DNA of 64,000 nt from Chloropicon primus. Its lineage: Eukaryota; Chlorophyta; Chloropicophyceae; Chloropicales; Chloropicaceae. The stretch lies in assembly GCA_023205875.1 (NCBI GenBank), contig CP060763.1, positions 310,001-374,000 of the forward strand. The letters run 5' to 3'. Shown piece after piece: positions 39,727 to 49,396 of the stretch. Every line of letters starts with the position of its first letter. Position 1 is the first letter of the stretch. The notes under the pieces are model-generated. The model ran no database searches, was not told the origin of the DNA, and saw nothing but the letters and a program-made list of their open reading frames with translations. A program made the position numbers and the translations under genes.

Positions 39727-40626
39727 TTACGACGTCGTCGTCGCCTTGGCGTCGCCGTCTTCTCGTTCGTCGCCGTCTTTCTTCTTGGGCTTGTAGAACA
39801 GGTTTGATAGGCCCTGCACGGTGTCTGTTCCCTGATGATACACCCTCTCCGCGACGGCGGACCCGACGGAAGCACTGGCAGCGACGCAGGCAGCGCCGCT
39901 CTTCATGCCTTGGGAACAGACCGAGGAGGAGTCAGGAAAGGGACCGGCGATGAGACCGGGCGACGGAGAGAGGATAACTCACCTGCAGCTGCCCCCAGTG
40001 GCCCCGCAATCACAGCTCCCACAGATGCCTGGCGTGACACACCGACAGACAGACAGAGGACCGTGTCAGTGTCAGTGGTTGGTTTTGAAGCGCGTTAGAC
40101 TCGCTCGCGAAGCAAGGTCGCCCAGACTTACCCCAGCAACTGCTCCCACCACCACCGTTGGCCTCTGTGCTTGCTCTACAATATACTTCCCGACTTGAGA
40201 GTACAGAGGCACCTTCCTCGTTCCCTCCTCCTCCTTCTCCTCCTCCTTCTCCTCCTCCTTCTCCGCCTGAGCAACAACAACGTCCTCGTCCTCGTCCTCC
40301 TCACTCAACCGAGGCTGGTTCCCCTCGTCAAGAATCTCATCCAGCTCCTCCAGCTCCACCTCTGCAACACACAAAAAAATAAAACAAAAAAAAAACAGTC
40401 AGCAACACAATCCCCCATCATCCTCAACCTCATCCTCATCCTCATCCTTATCCTCATCCTCCTCATCCTTATCCTTTCTATCTCGTCAACGCTTTCCGTT
40501 TCTCTCCGCAGAGGAGCCGAGGCGGTCGTGACCTCCTCGTCGTCGTCGTCCTCGTCGTCGTCGTCACTTACGTCGAGCGGGAAGCAACCGGCTGGTGAGG
40601 TCCGTCACCGTCGTCGACCAGCTCAT
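39727..40626 (-). CDS. 170-aa acidic, glycine-rich membrane protein of unknown function
   Basis: Four exons (40626-40572, 40361-40132, 40028-39983, 39908-39727) join with consistent phase to 170 residues. The N-terminus MSWSTTVTDLTSRLLPAR is amphipathic and basic, like a mitochondrial presequence. A very acidic stretch follows (EEDEDEDVVVAQAEKEEEK). Then comes a Gly/Ala/Val-rich double span (VVVGAVAGASVGAVIAGPLG) of glycine-zipper type, and a charged tail with an amphipathic YHQGTDTVQGLSNLFY. The 46-bp exon falls in the second glycine-rich span. No family is recognised. It could be an inner-membrane or channel-like accessory protein. Confidence 0.65.
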
Positions 40627-41106
40627 CGCACTTCTGTCCCTCACTCCCTCGGACAAACCTGGTGGCTGTCGACTGTCGAGTGGATGGTTGAAAGATTGCG
40701 CGAAGAGAGGAAGGCGAGAAGAGGAACGGACGGTGACCACCACAAACGGAAGCGTCTTGTCGTGATATTTCCAACGATACCAAGCTTGATAGGTTTCAGT
40801 GGAGGACGAGGTCAACGTCATCGTCATTGTCATCCCACACATCCAACTCCAATCCAGCAGAGGAGAGGAGACGAGTGAAGGTAAGGAGGAGTTGTGAAGG
40901 AGAAGAGGAGACCGCTACGACGACAGGAAGCGTTTTGTCGTGATATTTCCAACGATACCAAGCTTGATAGGTTTCAAGGGAGGACGAGGTCATCGTCATC
41001 TCTGGTGTTCTGCAGCCAGCTGGAGCGACCTGGATCCTTCGATACAACGAGCGGCTGGGTTTGAGGAGGCAGGCCAATCGTTGTGAAGCCCTTAAGCCGG
41101 TGGGTG
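40627..41106 (+). promoter_or_regulatory. Divergent promoter with tandem motif units (177-bp pitch)
   Basis: Two units starting at 40748 and 40925 share about 70 bp (GAAGCG, CGTGATATTTCCAACGATAC, CAAGCTTGATAGGTTTCA, GGAGGACGAGGTCA). Each contains the inverted motif. They lie between the 170-aa gene (minus) and the amidohydrolase (plus). Confidence 0.6.
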
Positions 41107-42250
41107 ATGTCTGGGAGGATCGGTGGCCGGCTGGAACGACTTGGTTGCTGGAACAGAAGCGGTGCGCTCACCAATCGAGCACTAGGATTGTTTGGGCTGC
41201 CTGCTGGGAGAGGCATGAGAGGTTCCACTCGAGCACTGGGGACTCGAATTGATTCGCACTTGCACGTTTGGTCGCCCAAGGAGGAGGCTGAGACTTTCCC
41301 GTACTACGGGGCTCTGATAGGATCGGATGCGAAGGCGAACGAGCCGCCGATGCCAGGTTACGCGGAGCTTCTGTTGGAGCAGATGAAGTCGGCCGGCGTG
41401 AGCCAGGCCGTGATCGTTCAGCCTGGGAACCACATGTTTGACCACAAGTACGTCTCCCACGTGCTGCAGAGGTATCCAAAGGAATTTGTTGGAGTCTTGC
41501 TGGCCAATCCAGCGGAAGGGGCCGGCGCGGGCGCCTTGGAATTGGAGCGATTGGTGCGCGAAGGCTACTCGGGGGTCAGGTTCAACCCTTACCTGTGGCC
41601 GGAGGGAGAGCAGATGACCAACTCCGTCGGCCGTGCGATGTACGAGAAAGCCGGCCAGCTCGGCGTCCCTGTCTCCCACATGCCCTTCAAAGGTGAGTGC
41701 CCCGCGAAAATCCTTCCTTTCCTCCGCGGCGTCGTTCCCGTGCCTGCGCTCTCCTGTTGACCGCCCTTCTTCGTCTGCTGCCGTGTGCCCCTTCTCCCCC
41801 GCAGGTCTGCTGAACCACATCGACGAGATCAAGACACTGGCGGACACTTTCCCCTCCACCAAGTTCATCGTCGACCACTACGGTTTCTGCAAGTGCGACG
41901 ACTTGGAGAGCGACGAGTGGAAAGCGCTCTTGGATCTCGCCAAGTACCCCCAAGCGTACGTGAAGCTCAGTGCGAGCTTCAGGGTCTCACGGAAGCCTTA
42001 CCCGCACGTGGACGTCCGAAAGGCAATCCGCAACTTGATCGAGGCTTTTGGCGCCTCCAGGCTGATGTGGGGCAGCGACTTCCCTTGGATCACCGAGGAG
42101 GAGGGCGGCTACCTCGGAGCTTGGAACATCATCCAAGACGGCAACGAGGCTTGTGGGGGACAGAAACTCCTGAGCTCCGAAGAGGAGGAGTGGATCTACT
42201 CCAAGACAGCTTGTGAACTCTTCCCTAAACTGAACTTGAACAACAATTAA
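41107..42250 (+). CDS. Amidohydrolase-2 family metal-dependent hydrolase
   Basis: Two exons (41107-41692, 41805-42250; 112-bp intron) give 343 residues. After a 50-residue Arg/Gly/Leu-rich targeting-like start comes the metal site DSHLHVW, then the TIM-barrel segments GVSQAVIVQPGNHMFDHKY, GYSGVRFNPYLWP and GVPVSHMPF, and after the intron KFIVDHYGF and LMWGSDFPW, which supplies the catalytic Asp. The fold matches PF04909 (amidohydrolase 2; dicarboxylate lactonases and decarboxylases). The substrate is unknown. The intron sits at HMPFKG, and splicing is needed for the barrel. Confidence 0.85.
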
Positions 42251-42682
42251 CACCATCACCCTCCACCACCATCACCATCACCATCACCATCACCTTCGCT
42301 TCCTCCTCATTCTCATCAAGTGATGGCTCTTTGGAAAGAGAGAGAGAGAGAGAGAGACCAAGACCAGGAGCAAGAGACATGTCCAATAGATCAATCATGA
42401 TCCTCTCCTCCTCCTCCTTTATCCCCTCATCATGACCATCCATCATCACCGCCCTCCAGTTTTCGAGGCTTATCCAGAAACGGAGATCTTTTTCGTCAGG
42501 AGCGGCGCTCCAGAGGGAGACGAAGAGAGTGTCACGGCGTCGAAGGCTTGGCGCGGCCGAGGACAGCGCGACGCGGAAGAGGACCTCGCGACCTTTCAAT
42601 CGGTGCATCACACGACGACGGTGTTTGGTTTTTCGGAAGCGGTTCGAGTTTTGGAGGGCAAAGCATCGAAAAACTCACCAGC
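42251..42682 (+). promoter_or_regulatory. 5' flank of cpFtsY
   Basis: It holds CACCAT repeats (42250-42295), a motif copy (GGCTCTTTGGAAAGAG, 42325-42340) running straight into a GA tract (to 42357), and a short open stretch in other frames that I do not consider coding. Confidence 0.45.
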
Positions 42683-43789
42683 ATGATGGTTTGCCAGAAG
42701 CAGAGGCTGGCGTCGTTGTCGTGGAGAGGGGGAGGCGGAGCGCGAGGCGGAGTGCGAGGAGCGAGCGCCAGCAAGCGCGTCCTTCGCACGAGAGCCGGTG
42801 GTTTGAGTTTCAAGAAGTTTGGAAAGATTTTGGAGGAGAAGGCGAAGGCGGACTGGAACAGAGTCTTCGAAGGGACGGAGAAGACGAGAGAGCGGCTTGG
42901 GGTCGTGGACGAGCTTTTGTGTTACTGGAACTTGGACGATTCGGAGGATACTCTGGAGGAGCTCGAGGATGCCCTGATAGCGTCTGACTTCGGCCCCGGG
43001 GCTGCTCTGACTCTGGTGGACAGCCTGCGGGACAGGATAAGGGAGGGGGAGATCAAGGACCAGGGAGGGCTGAAGAAGGAGCTGAAGAAGAACATGGTGG
43101 GGATTCTGGAGTCTGCCTCCATCAATTCAGGGAGCGGAGAGCTGGCAATGAGCGGAAAGGGCCTGTCTGTGATCCTCATCGTTGGCGTGAACGGCGGTGG
43201 GAAGACGACGACGGTTGGGAAACTCTCCAACAGGTTCGCGAAGGAGGGGTACAAGGTCACCCTCGCCGCCGGAGACACTTTCAGGGCGGCCGCAAAGGAG
43301 CAGCTGGAGGTTTGGGCGGAGAGGACGGGCGCGACCGTTGCCGACTACCCTGCTGACATGGAGAAGCCGAATCCCATCGAGGTGCTCAAGCACGCCGCAG
43401 AGCAGTCTGTGGAAGCAGAGTCCGACTCGAGCCTTTTGATCTGCGACACGAGCGGAAGGATTCACAACAACTTCAAGCTCATGGATGAGATTGAAAAGTG
43501 CAAGAAGGTCCTGTCGGAGGTCAAGGACGGGGCGCCGAACGAGACTCTTCTCGTCCTCGACAGCACGACGGGCCTGAACATGCTGAACCAGGCCAGGGAA
43601 TTCAACGACTACATCGGCATCACTGGCCTCGTTCTCACAAAGCTCGATGGGACTGCAAGGGGCGGAGCGGTCATTGGAGTCGTTCAGGAGTTGGGAATCC
43701 CGATAAAATTCATCGGAGTTGGGGAGACTGTGGATGACCTGCAACCCTTTAACGCTGAAGCTTTTGTTGATGGGATCCTGTCCTCGTAA
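42683..43789 (+). CDS. FTSY: Chloroplast SRP receptor FtsY
   Basis: The 368-residue intronless product is an SRP-type GTPase. The NG domain shows GVNGGGKTTT (G1), DTFRAAAKEQLEVW, the G3-like LLICDTSGR, and TKLDGTARGG (G4/G5 region). The N-terminal 40 residues (Arg/Gly/Ala/Ser-rich) resemble a plastid transit peptide, and the protein lacks the long acidic A-domain of bacterial FtsY, as in cpFtsY. It docks cpSRP54 at the thylakoid membrane for light-harvesting protein insertion. The frame reaches back to a TTG at 42548, but ATG 42683 is the first ATG. It is convergent with TIM50 (62 bp). Confidence 0.92.
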   Translation: MMVCQKQRLASLSWRGGGGARGGVRGASASKRVLRTRAGGLSFKKFGKILEEKAKADWNRVFEGTEKTRERLGVVDELLCYWNLDDSEDTLEELEDALIASDFGPGAALTLVDSLRDRIREGEIKDQGGLKKELKKNMVGILESASINSGSGELAMSGKGLSVILIVGVNGGGKTTTVGKLSNRFAKEGYKVTLAAGDTFRAAAKEQLEVWAERTGATVADYPADMEKPNPIEVLKHAAEQSVEAESDSSLLICDTSGRIHNNFKLMDEIEKCKKVLSEVKDGAPNETLLVLDSTTGLNMLNQAREFNDYIGITGLVLTKLDGTARGGAVIGVVQELGIPIKFIGVGETVDDLQPFNAEAFVDGILSS

Positions 43790-43851
43790 AAAAAGCAAGC
43801 AAGAAGAAGAAAACAAGATTTTGTACTGTATAGCAATTGAAACATCTCATA

Positions 43852-45024
43852 TTAACGTTGTCCAAAGAGTCTTGGTTGGTTTGACTTCCTGCTCAGGTTC
43901 TTCTTCATCTCCGCCGTCCTCGCCCTGAACTCCGAAGGAATGTCCGTCCCCCTGTAGGACTCCACCACTTGCCTCACGTCCGGAAGCTGTGACCTGACGA
44001 TCATCTCGAGGAATGGCATGAGGTCCAACAGCGTGGTGTCCCCGGCCTCCATCTTCCAGGGCTTGATCTCTATCGCGTTTGGAATGCTCGTGCAATTCTT
44101 CGGGTCGCTTGTCACGTACAGGACCCTCTTAAGGTCCCTGTTCAGACGCTTCAAGTCTCTATAGTGCTTTCCATCCTCGTACAAAGTAGCGTCCCTGTAG
44201 AGCCTGTAAGGCACGTACCGCTCGGGGTCAAGCCTCTCCATGATGGGCTCGCCATACGTCGACAGCTGGCCGGTGTAGACCACGATTTCGTAGAACTGCG
44301 ACATGTGCCTGAGAAACTCTTCTACCCCTGGTCTCTTGAAGGTGCGCCAGCCCCTCTCCCGCCTCCAGTCCGAGTGCACCAGCGTCTCGTCGAGGTCAAG
44401 CACGAGCGTCCTCATGTACTGAGCCGCAGGGGGAGGGAGATCGGGCAAGAGCTTCTCGCTCGACGGGTCAGAGAACTGCTTCACGTTGTCCTCCATCTCT
44501 TCCCTCCAGGTCGCGTAGGACCGCACGAGGGACAGCACACCTTCCGGTGCTTGGTTCTCGTACTGATCTGCGATCTTGTTCACGTCCTTGCTATCGAAAG
44601 CGTACCCCGCCAGGCCCGCAGATCCGCAAACGCCGAGAAACGCCATGGCAAACACCGACGTCCCCTTGGCCGCCTTCTCCGCATGCTCCGCACCACCACC
44701 ACCTCCACCACCCGCCGCCTTCTCGAGCACCACTCCCTCGAACGCAGACTTCTTCACCGCCGCCCCCTTGCCTCCCTCCTTCACCCCAGCGGCTCCTCCT
44801 TTCACCTCCGCCGAAGACGCCCCTGTCGACCTCGCCTCGCCACTCGCCCACCGCCTCTGGCACTGCCTCGCCACCTTCCAACGCCTCACCCACTCAAACG
44901 CTTTCCCGACACCACCGGCACCGACACCGACCTTCAACTCATGGCAACCCAAAGTCGTGGCGTGTGCCTCCGTCGTCGACTTGCTCGTTGCCTGAGCCAA
45001 CCGCCTCAGAGCTCCTGCTATCAT
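43852..45024 (-). CDS. TIM50: Mitochondrial import inner membrane translocase subunit TIM50
   Basis: The 390-residue intronless product has a basic mitochondrial presequence (MIAGALRRLAQATSK), an Ala/Gly-rich linker, one membrane segment (about 120-142: SVFAMAFLGVCGSAGLAGYAF) and an NIF/FCP1-like phosphatase domain (about 205-350) with DLDETLVHSDW and the TIM50-typical GQLSTYGEPIMERLDPERY. TIM50 is the presequence receptor of the TIM23 complex facing the intermembrane space. The DxDxT motif is retained. A (CT)n tract, GA on the coding strand, lies just upstream of the ATG. Confidence 0.9.
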   Translation of the reverse strand: MIAGALRRLAQATSKSTTEAHATTLGCHELKVGVGAGGVGKAFEWVRRWKVARQCQRRWASGEARSTGASSAEVKGGAAGVKEGGKGAAVKKSAFEGVVLEKAAGGGGGGGAEHAEKAAKGTSVFAMAFLGVCGSAGLAGYAFDSKDVNKIADQYENQAPEGVLSLVRSYATWREEMEDNVKQFSDPSSEKLLPDLPPPAAQYMRTLVLDLDETLVHSDWRRERGWRTFKRPGVEEFLRHMSQFYEIVVYTGQLSTYGEPIMERLDPERYVPYRLYRDATLYEDGKHYRDLKRLNRDLKRVLYVTSDPKNCTSIPNAIEIKPWKMEAGDTTLLDLMPFLEMIVRSQLPDVRQVVESYRGTDIPSEFRARTAEMKKNLSRKSNQPRLFGQR

Positions 45025-45035
45025 TCCTCCACCGC

Positions 45036-45095
<60 letters not shown>

Positions 45096-45511
45096 CACGC
45101 GCCTGGCGCCGATCTCATCATGGATGAGAGGGAGGGAGCGAAGGTGGTGATACTTTAAGAAAGCAAGGACCAACAGTGCCGAGGTTCAGCACGAGCAAAG
45201 GAGGTTGGACTCGATCCTGTCTCAACTCAAAAAATGGGTGACTCTATATCACAACACGCACCAAAAAAAAACCAAAAAAACCAAAAAAAAACTAATCCCT
45301 CTTCCCACCAGTCCGCAAGAACAGCCGGACAACCGGTCAAGAACGGCCAAGCCTTGTCCTGCTCCCGCCCTTTCTCCCTTGCTTCCTGAAGCGGGAAAAG
45401 ATCCTTCCAGCCAACTCGACAGCGGAAGCAAAAAAAACACAGGCTTCGAGACACCCTTGGCCCCAAGAACGCTCGAAGCCTGCAAGACAAAAAACTACGT
45501 GTTGCGAGAAG

Positions 45512-45552
<41 letters not shown>

Positions 45553-45563
45553 GCGCATGCGTC
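45025..45563 (-). other. Leader region of TIM50 and 3' flank of the HTH gene
   Basis: Gene-free. It has two CT tracts (45045-45094 and 45515-45550; both GA on the coding strand) and an A-rich block with CCAAAAAAA units (45262-45292). No motif copy was seen. Confidence 0.4.
45045..45094 (-). repeat. (GA)n tract, coding sense, in the TIM50 leader
   Basis: A CT repeat on the plus strand beginning about 20 bp upstream of the TIM50 ATG, with one TTC interruption. Confidence 0.9.
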
Positions 45564-46022
45564 CTAGACAGGATGGATGCCAATTTTCGGCAAAGTCTTC
45601 GTCCAGGTCTTGAAGAAGCCCTGCTTCTTCCTCCAGGTGTGGGCCGTGCTCGGTGCGCAGTTCAACACCTTGGCTATCTGAGCCACGGTGATACGCCCGT
45701 CGTTCTTCTCAAGCTCATCCTCTATCAACCGCTTGCACGTGTCGTTGTCCAGCTTCGACTTCCTCGTCTTCGTCCTGGCCACGTTCCATGACAAGCCTTG
45801 CTTCAGGTCACACTTCACCTTGTGAATGCTGGACAGAGCTCTGTGCAACTTCTTCGACACCGCACGGATAGACGCACCACCCAAGAGCATCTCCGTCGCT
45901 ATCCTCCTCTCCTCCTTGCTCAGGTACCTCGACGTCTTCGTCTTCACCGCCGAAACGCCCTCACCACCCTCCACCTCCGTCGCCAACACCACGGACTCCA
46001 TGCCAAGCCTCTCCTCTGTCAT
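45564..46022 (-). CDS. Orphan double helix-turn-helix protein, Tc1-like transposase DNA-binding region
   Basis: From ATG 46022 the product has 152 residues; the frame extends to a TTG at 46103. It holds two predicted HTH units: LSKEERRIATEMLLGGASIRAVSKKL and, after a basic linker, DGRITVAQIAKVLNCAPSTAHTW. The paired arrangement resembles the bipartite DNA-binding domain of Tc1/mariner transposases and of pipsqueak/Pax-like factors. The DDE catalytic domain is absent and the frame ends cleanly with a stop, with no terminal inverted repeats seen nearby. It could be a domesticated transcription factor or a short remnant. Codon use is like its neighbours. Confidence 0.6.
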   Translation of the reverse strand: MTEERLGMESVVLATEVEGGEGVSAVKTKTSRYLSKEERRIATEMLLGGASIRAVSKKLHRALSSIHKVKCDLKQGLSWNVARTKTRKSKLDNDTCKRLIEDELEKNDGRITVAQIAKVLNCAPSTAHTWRKKQGFFKTWTKTLPKIGIHPV

Positions 46023-46635
46023 CCTCTCTCCTCTCTTCTCTTCTCTTTTCTTCTTCTCCTTCGCGTTGCTCTTTCTTTCCTTCGCACAAAAGTTTGAAAC
46101 CAAGTCAAAGTCCGTGTCCTGATGGTCGTGATGGCCTCCTCACGCCTCGTCCTCGTCCGCGTCCTCCGTCGCCGTCGCCGTCGCCGTCGCCGTCTCGTAA
46201 CCCCTCCGCTTCCCTCGTCGCCTTCGCTCTCGTCCTCTCATCCCACGAGGAGGCCAGCACACCGCACCACCAGGGAAGGACGCGCACTGAGTGTGGTCCT
46301 GGAGGGAAGGGAGGGAAGGGAGACCTTGAGGAGGGGTCTGTAACCGACGAGACATCTCCTAAGCTTTCGATTGGTATCGGCCTTGCCCCGATTGACAACG
46401 ATTGGGTGACGCTGGAGGAGAATTTATCAGCACCAACACTCCAAAGTCTGGGGAAGGACGCGCACCGAGTGTGGTCCTGGAGGGAAGGGAGGGAAGGGAG
46501 ACCTTGAGGAGGGGTCTGTAACCGACGAGTCATCTCCTGATCTTTCGATTGGTATCGGTCTTGCCCTGATTGACAACGATTGGGTGGATGCTCTGAGGGA
46601 ACTCGCAGGGAAAAGTCTGCAAGGAGAAGGGGAGG
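46023..46635 (+). promoter_or_regulatory. Divergent promoter with tandem motif units (178-bp pitch)
   Basis: Two 136-bp units (46273-46408 and 46451-46586) differ at about six positions. Each carries a GGGAAGG-rich block and the inverted motif CTTTCGATTGGTATCGG. The right unit ends 50 bp before the DUSP12 ATG. The remainder next to the HTH gene is CGTCGC repeat-rich (46150-46195). Confidence 0.65.
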
Positions 46636-47805
46636 ATGGAGGTGAGGGAAGGGCTGTGGGTTGGTGGTTGGAAGGAGCTGGAGGACGGGATGGGGGAATG
46701 GACGCATGTGCTGAGTGTGGATGGCCCGCACGTGAGCAAGGCGAAAGAATTCCACCCGAGCGTGAAAAGGATGACGGTGAACATCCTGGATATGCCGCAA
46801 GAGAACCTCCTGCAGGTGAGTTTGTGTTGGCAAAAGTTACTCCAGTCCACGAAGAGTGGAGCCCTTCGAGTGGCTGACAGTTGACTTCTCTTCCTCGCCT
46901 CCGTTCGTGAAAACAGCACTTGACGCGTTGCCTGGGATTCATCTCTCGAGCTTTGCAGGCCAGCGGGAAAGCAGATGCCGCTCCGGGCGAGGGAGAGAGC
47001 AAGGCCAGTAAGGTTCTGGTTCACTGCCACGCGGGCCAATCGAGGAGCGTCGCCATTGTGGCCGCCTATCTCATGCGGCTGGAGGGGTTGAGCTTCGAGG
47101 AGGCCATGGACGTCATCAAGCAGGCGAATCCTGACGCAAACCCAAACGAGGGCTTCAGGGAGCAACTCAAGTTGTACGAGAAAATGGGATGCAGGATCGA
47201 TGTGAACAACTCCCTGTACAGGCACCACTTGCTCAAGCAACAAGGGAAGAGGGCAATCGGTCAAAACTCGCTTGAGTCGCTTGAGGTCGGGACCAGCAAG
47301 CTGGCGCAAGGTGTCGGACAAGGTAGGTGGAAGAAAGGCCTCCAAGTTTGAGATATTTGGTCCTTGAAGCAGTTACTAACGAGAAACATCCGCCGTCTTG
47401 ACGTCATCACCAGAAGCAGAAGTTGTGGCCTCAGATACGGTTGATCCTGAGTCTTCTGACGACTATGCGATCCTTTGCAGAAAATGCAGGAGCGTCCTCG
47501 CTGTCTCCTCGCAGGTGATCCCCCACAGTCCGCCCGAGTACAAAGCCAAAGTGCCCAGAAAGTGGCAGGCGCAGGGAAGGACCGGGCAGATTGAGCAGTG
47601 CAGTTCGGTGTACTTGGAGCCCCTGAAGTGGATGGAAGAGGTCGAAAGCGGCGCCAATGAGGGAAAGCTGAACTGCTACAAGTGCCACGCTCGTGTTGGA
47701 TACTTCTCGTGGAGCGGAACCCAGTGCAGCTGCTCACAATGGGTGACGCCGGCGTTCCAAGTGCACAAATCAAAGGTAGACATCGTTTACGGGGAAACCA
47801 AGTGA
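46636..47805 (+). CDS. DUSP12: Dual-specificity phosphatase DUSP12/YVH1
   Basis: Three exons (46636-46815, 46917-47322, 47414-47805; introns 101 and 91 bp) give 325 residues. The phosphatase domain (about 1-165) has the HCHAGQSRS active-site loop. The C-terminal zinc-binding domain (about 205-320) has CRKC, CYKC, and CSCSQWVTPAFQVHKSKVD, diagnostic of the DUSP12/Yvh1 family. Yvh1 releases Mrt4 from pre-60S ribosomes; that role, carried by the zinc domain, is inferred. The introns lie before HLTRC and between the two domains. Its neighbour RIO1, and RRP7 at the window end, are also ribosome-assembly proteins, but they are not clustered. Confidence 0.92.
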
Positions 47806-47947
47806 GCAGCTTTGTGCTTCACTCTCGCCCACTCTCGCTGTGCGCAAATTTGTGCTCATGAAGGATTGTGTAAAATACTATATATTTTAATTGGAAGTGA
47901 ATCCTCTTGGATGTCTTCAGGGCATGTTGATTGCCGCCCCTCTTTAG

Positions 47948-49396
47948 TTACTTGGCATTCAAGGCCTCCAACTGCGCTCTGAGCTCGTCCACGTCCTCGT
48001 CGTCGTTGGTCTCCACTGCGTTTTCCTCCAGCGTCTTCTCGTCGATGACGTCTGCTTTGGGCATGGAAAATTCGATGCCGTCCGCAAGGTTGGCCTCGCT
48101 GGTGGCTGCACCCTGCTCCTCACCAGCCCCTTCCTGCTGTGGACCATCGTCCTCGACCACAGAGATGCTCCACTCGTTGTCCTCGTGGAGCGGCCCCATG
48201 TCCTCCTCAACCGCTTCCCCCTTCTCCTTGTCCAACTTTCTTTGCTTCCTCTTCTCCTCGTACTTGACCTGGAGCTTGCAACACCTCGCGTTGCTGCAAC
48301 CGGGGTTGGGCTGGATGTCCATGGTGGGGAAGTAATCTTTCATCGCGTTGTAGCCGAGGTATGGGCTCACTTGACCGAAATTCAGGAGGTACTTCAGAGT
48401 GTTCTGGACCAAGAATCCCGCGACCATTCCCATAGTCGTTGGGAGAGATGCGGCACAGACTCCCTCCCTCTTCAGGGTCTTCTCGTCGATCCCGGAGGCC
48501 ACGACTAGGGGGGGCACGCACTCGAAGCAGGCGGTCACGCCAGGCTCGATCACCTGGATGTGGCCGCTCACGGCATCCTCGCTGACACCGGATTCCATCC
48601 AGTTCTGCTCCAGCTCGAGGCACGCCTGGTTGATGGTCATCCTGGCCTCGTAGTTGTCCACGCAACTCAGCACCAAATCCACCCTCGAAGTCTTGCCGTC
48701 GCCATCCTTCGTTATGCTCTCCACGAACTTGTCGTACCCATCGACGGTTGTGATGTTCATGTGGTAGCTCTCGAAGTTCACGTCCGGGTTGATCTCCATC
48801 AACGTCTTCACCGCGGCGTCGGTCTTGGTCATCCCCGAGTGCTCGGGCCTAAAGAAGAGCCTGTTCATGTTCGCAAGCTCTACTTTGTCGTAGTCATACA
48901 TCAGGAGGCCGCCGATTCCGCACCTCGTCAGCATCTCGCAAGCGACGCTGCCCACGCCCCCGATGCCGACCACAGCCACCGTCTTCTCCCTGATCTTCTC
49001 GTAGTCCTTGACGATCCCCATCCGTTGGAGCGCCATGAGACGGCTGTAGGGGTTGTCGTCCTTCACCTCCGCACTCATTTTCGCGATTTTCTCTCTCTTC
49101 ACCACGACTACGGGGGGATTGGCCGCCCTTGGAGCCGCGGAGGTGGGAACCGCGGCGCTGGAACCACCAGATCCCATCCCCACGGGAGCATCCTTCCTCA
49201 AGTCCTCCGCTGCTGCCTGCACCCTCTCGTTGATCGCTTTCACAGAGTCCCTCAGCTTCAGCACCTGCTCCTGCAACTTGGTCGATTGCAGGGCTTGAAC
49301 CTGATTCTGCAGCTTGGACAACTCGCTCGCGAACGCTTTCATCGGATGCGTCGCATCCTCCTGCTCCTTCACCGGAGCGGAACCACCTTCCATCAT
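47948..49396 (-). CDS. UBA5: UFM1-activating enzyme UBA5
   Basis: The 482-residue intronless product is the E1 for UFM1. A predicted coiled coil (about 20-65: [24 protein letters not shown]) precedes the adenylation domain (about 105-410) with VGIGGVGS, zinc-ligand Cys pairs (CFEC, and CSNARC) and the catalytic Cys region [12 protein letters not shown]. The C-terminal tail contains DGIEFSMP, which corresponds to the UFM1/ATG8-interacting GIEL-type motif of human UBA5, followed by a final acidic/Leu-rich segment where the UFC1-binding helix would be ([14 protein letters not shown]). The N-terminal coiled coil is longer than in animal UBA5. Confidence 0.93.
   Translation of the reverse strand: MMEGGSAPVKEQEDATHPMKAFASELSKLQNQVQALQSTKLQEQVLKLRDSVKAINERVQAAAEDLRKDAPVGMGSGGSSAAVPTSAAPRAANPPVVVVKREKIAKMSAEVKDDNPYSRLMALQRMGIVKDYEKIREKTVAVVGIGGVGSVACEMLTRCGIGGLLMYDYDKVELANMNRLFFRPEHSGMTKTDAAVKTLMEINPDVNFESYHMNITTVDGYDKFVESITKDGDGKTSRVDLVLSCVDNYEARMTINQACLELEQNWMESGVSEDAVSGHIQVIEPGVTACFECVPPLVVASGIDEKTLKREGVCAASLPTTMGMVAGFLVQNTLKYLLNFGQVSPYLGYNAMKDYFPTMDIQPNPGCSNARCCKLQVKYEEKRKQRKLDKEKGEAVEEDMGPLHEDNEWSISVVEDDGPQQEGAGEEQGAATSEANLADGIEFSMPKADVIDEKTLEENAVETNDDEDVDELRAQLEALNAK

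Noticed and set aside
45230-46103. A complete Tc1/mariner transposon around the HTH gene
   Set aside because: No terminal inverted repeats, TA duplication or DDE domain were seen, only the paired DNA-binding region.
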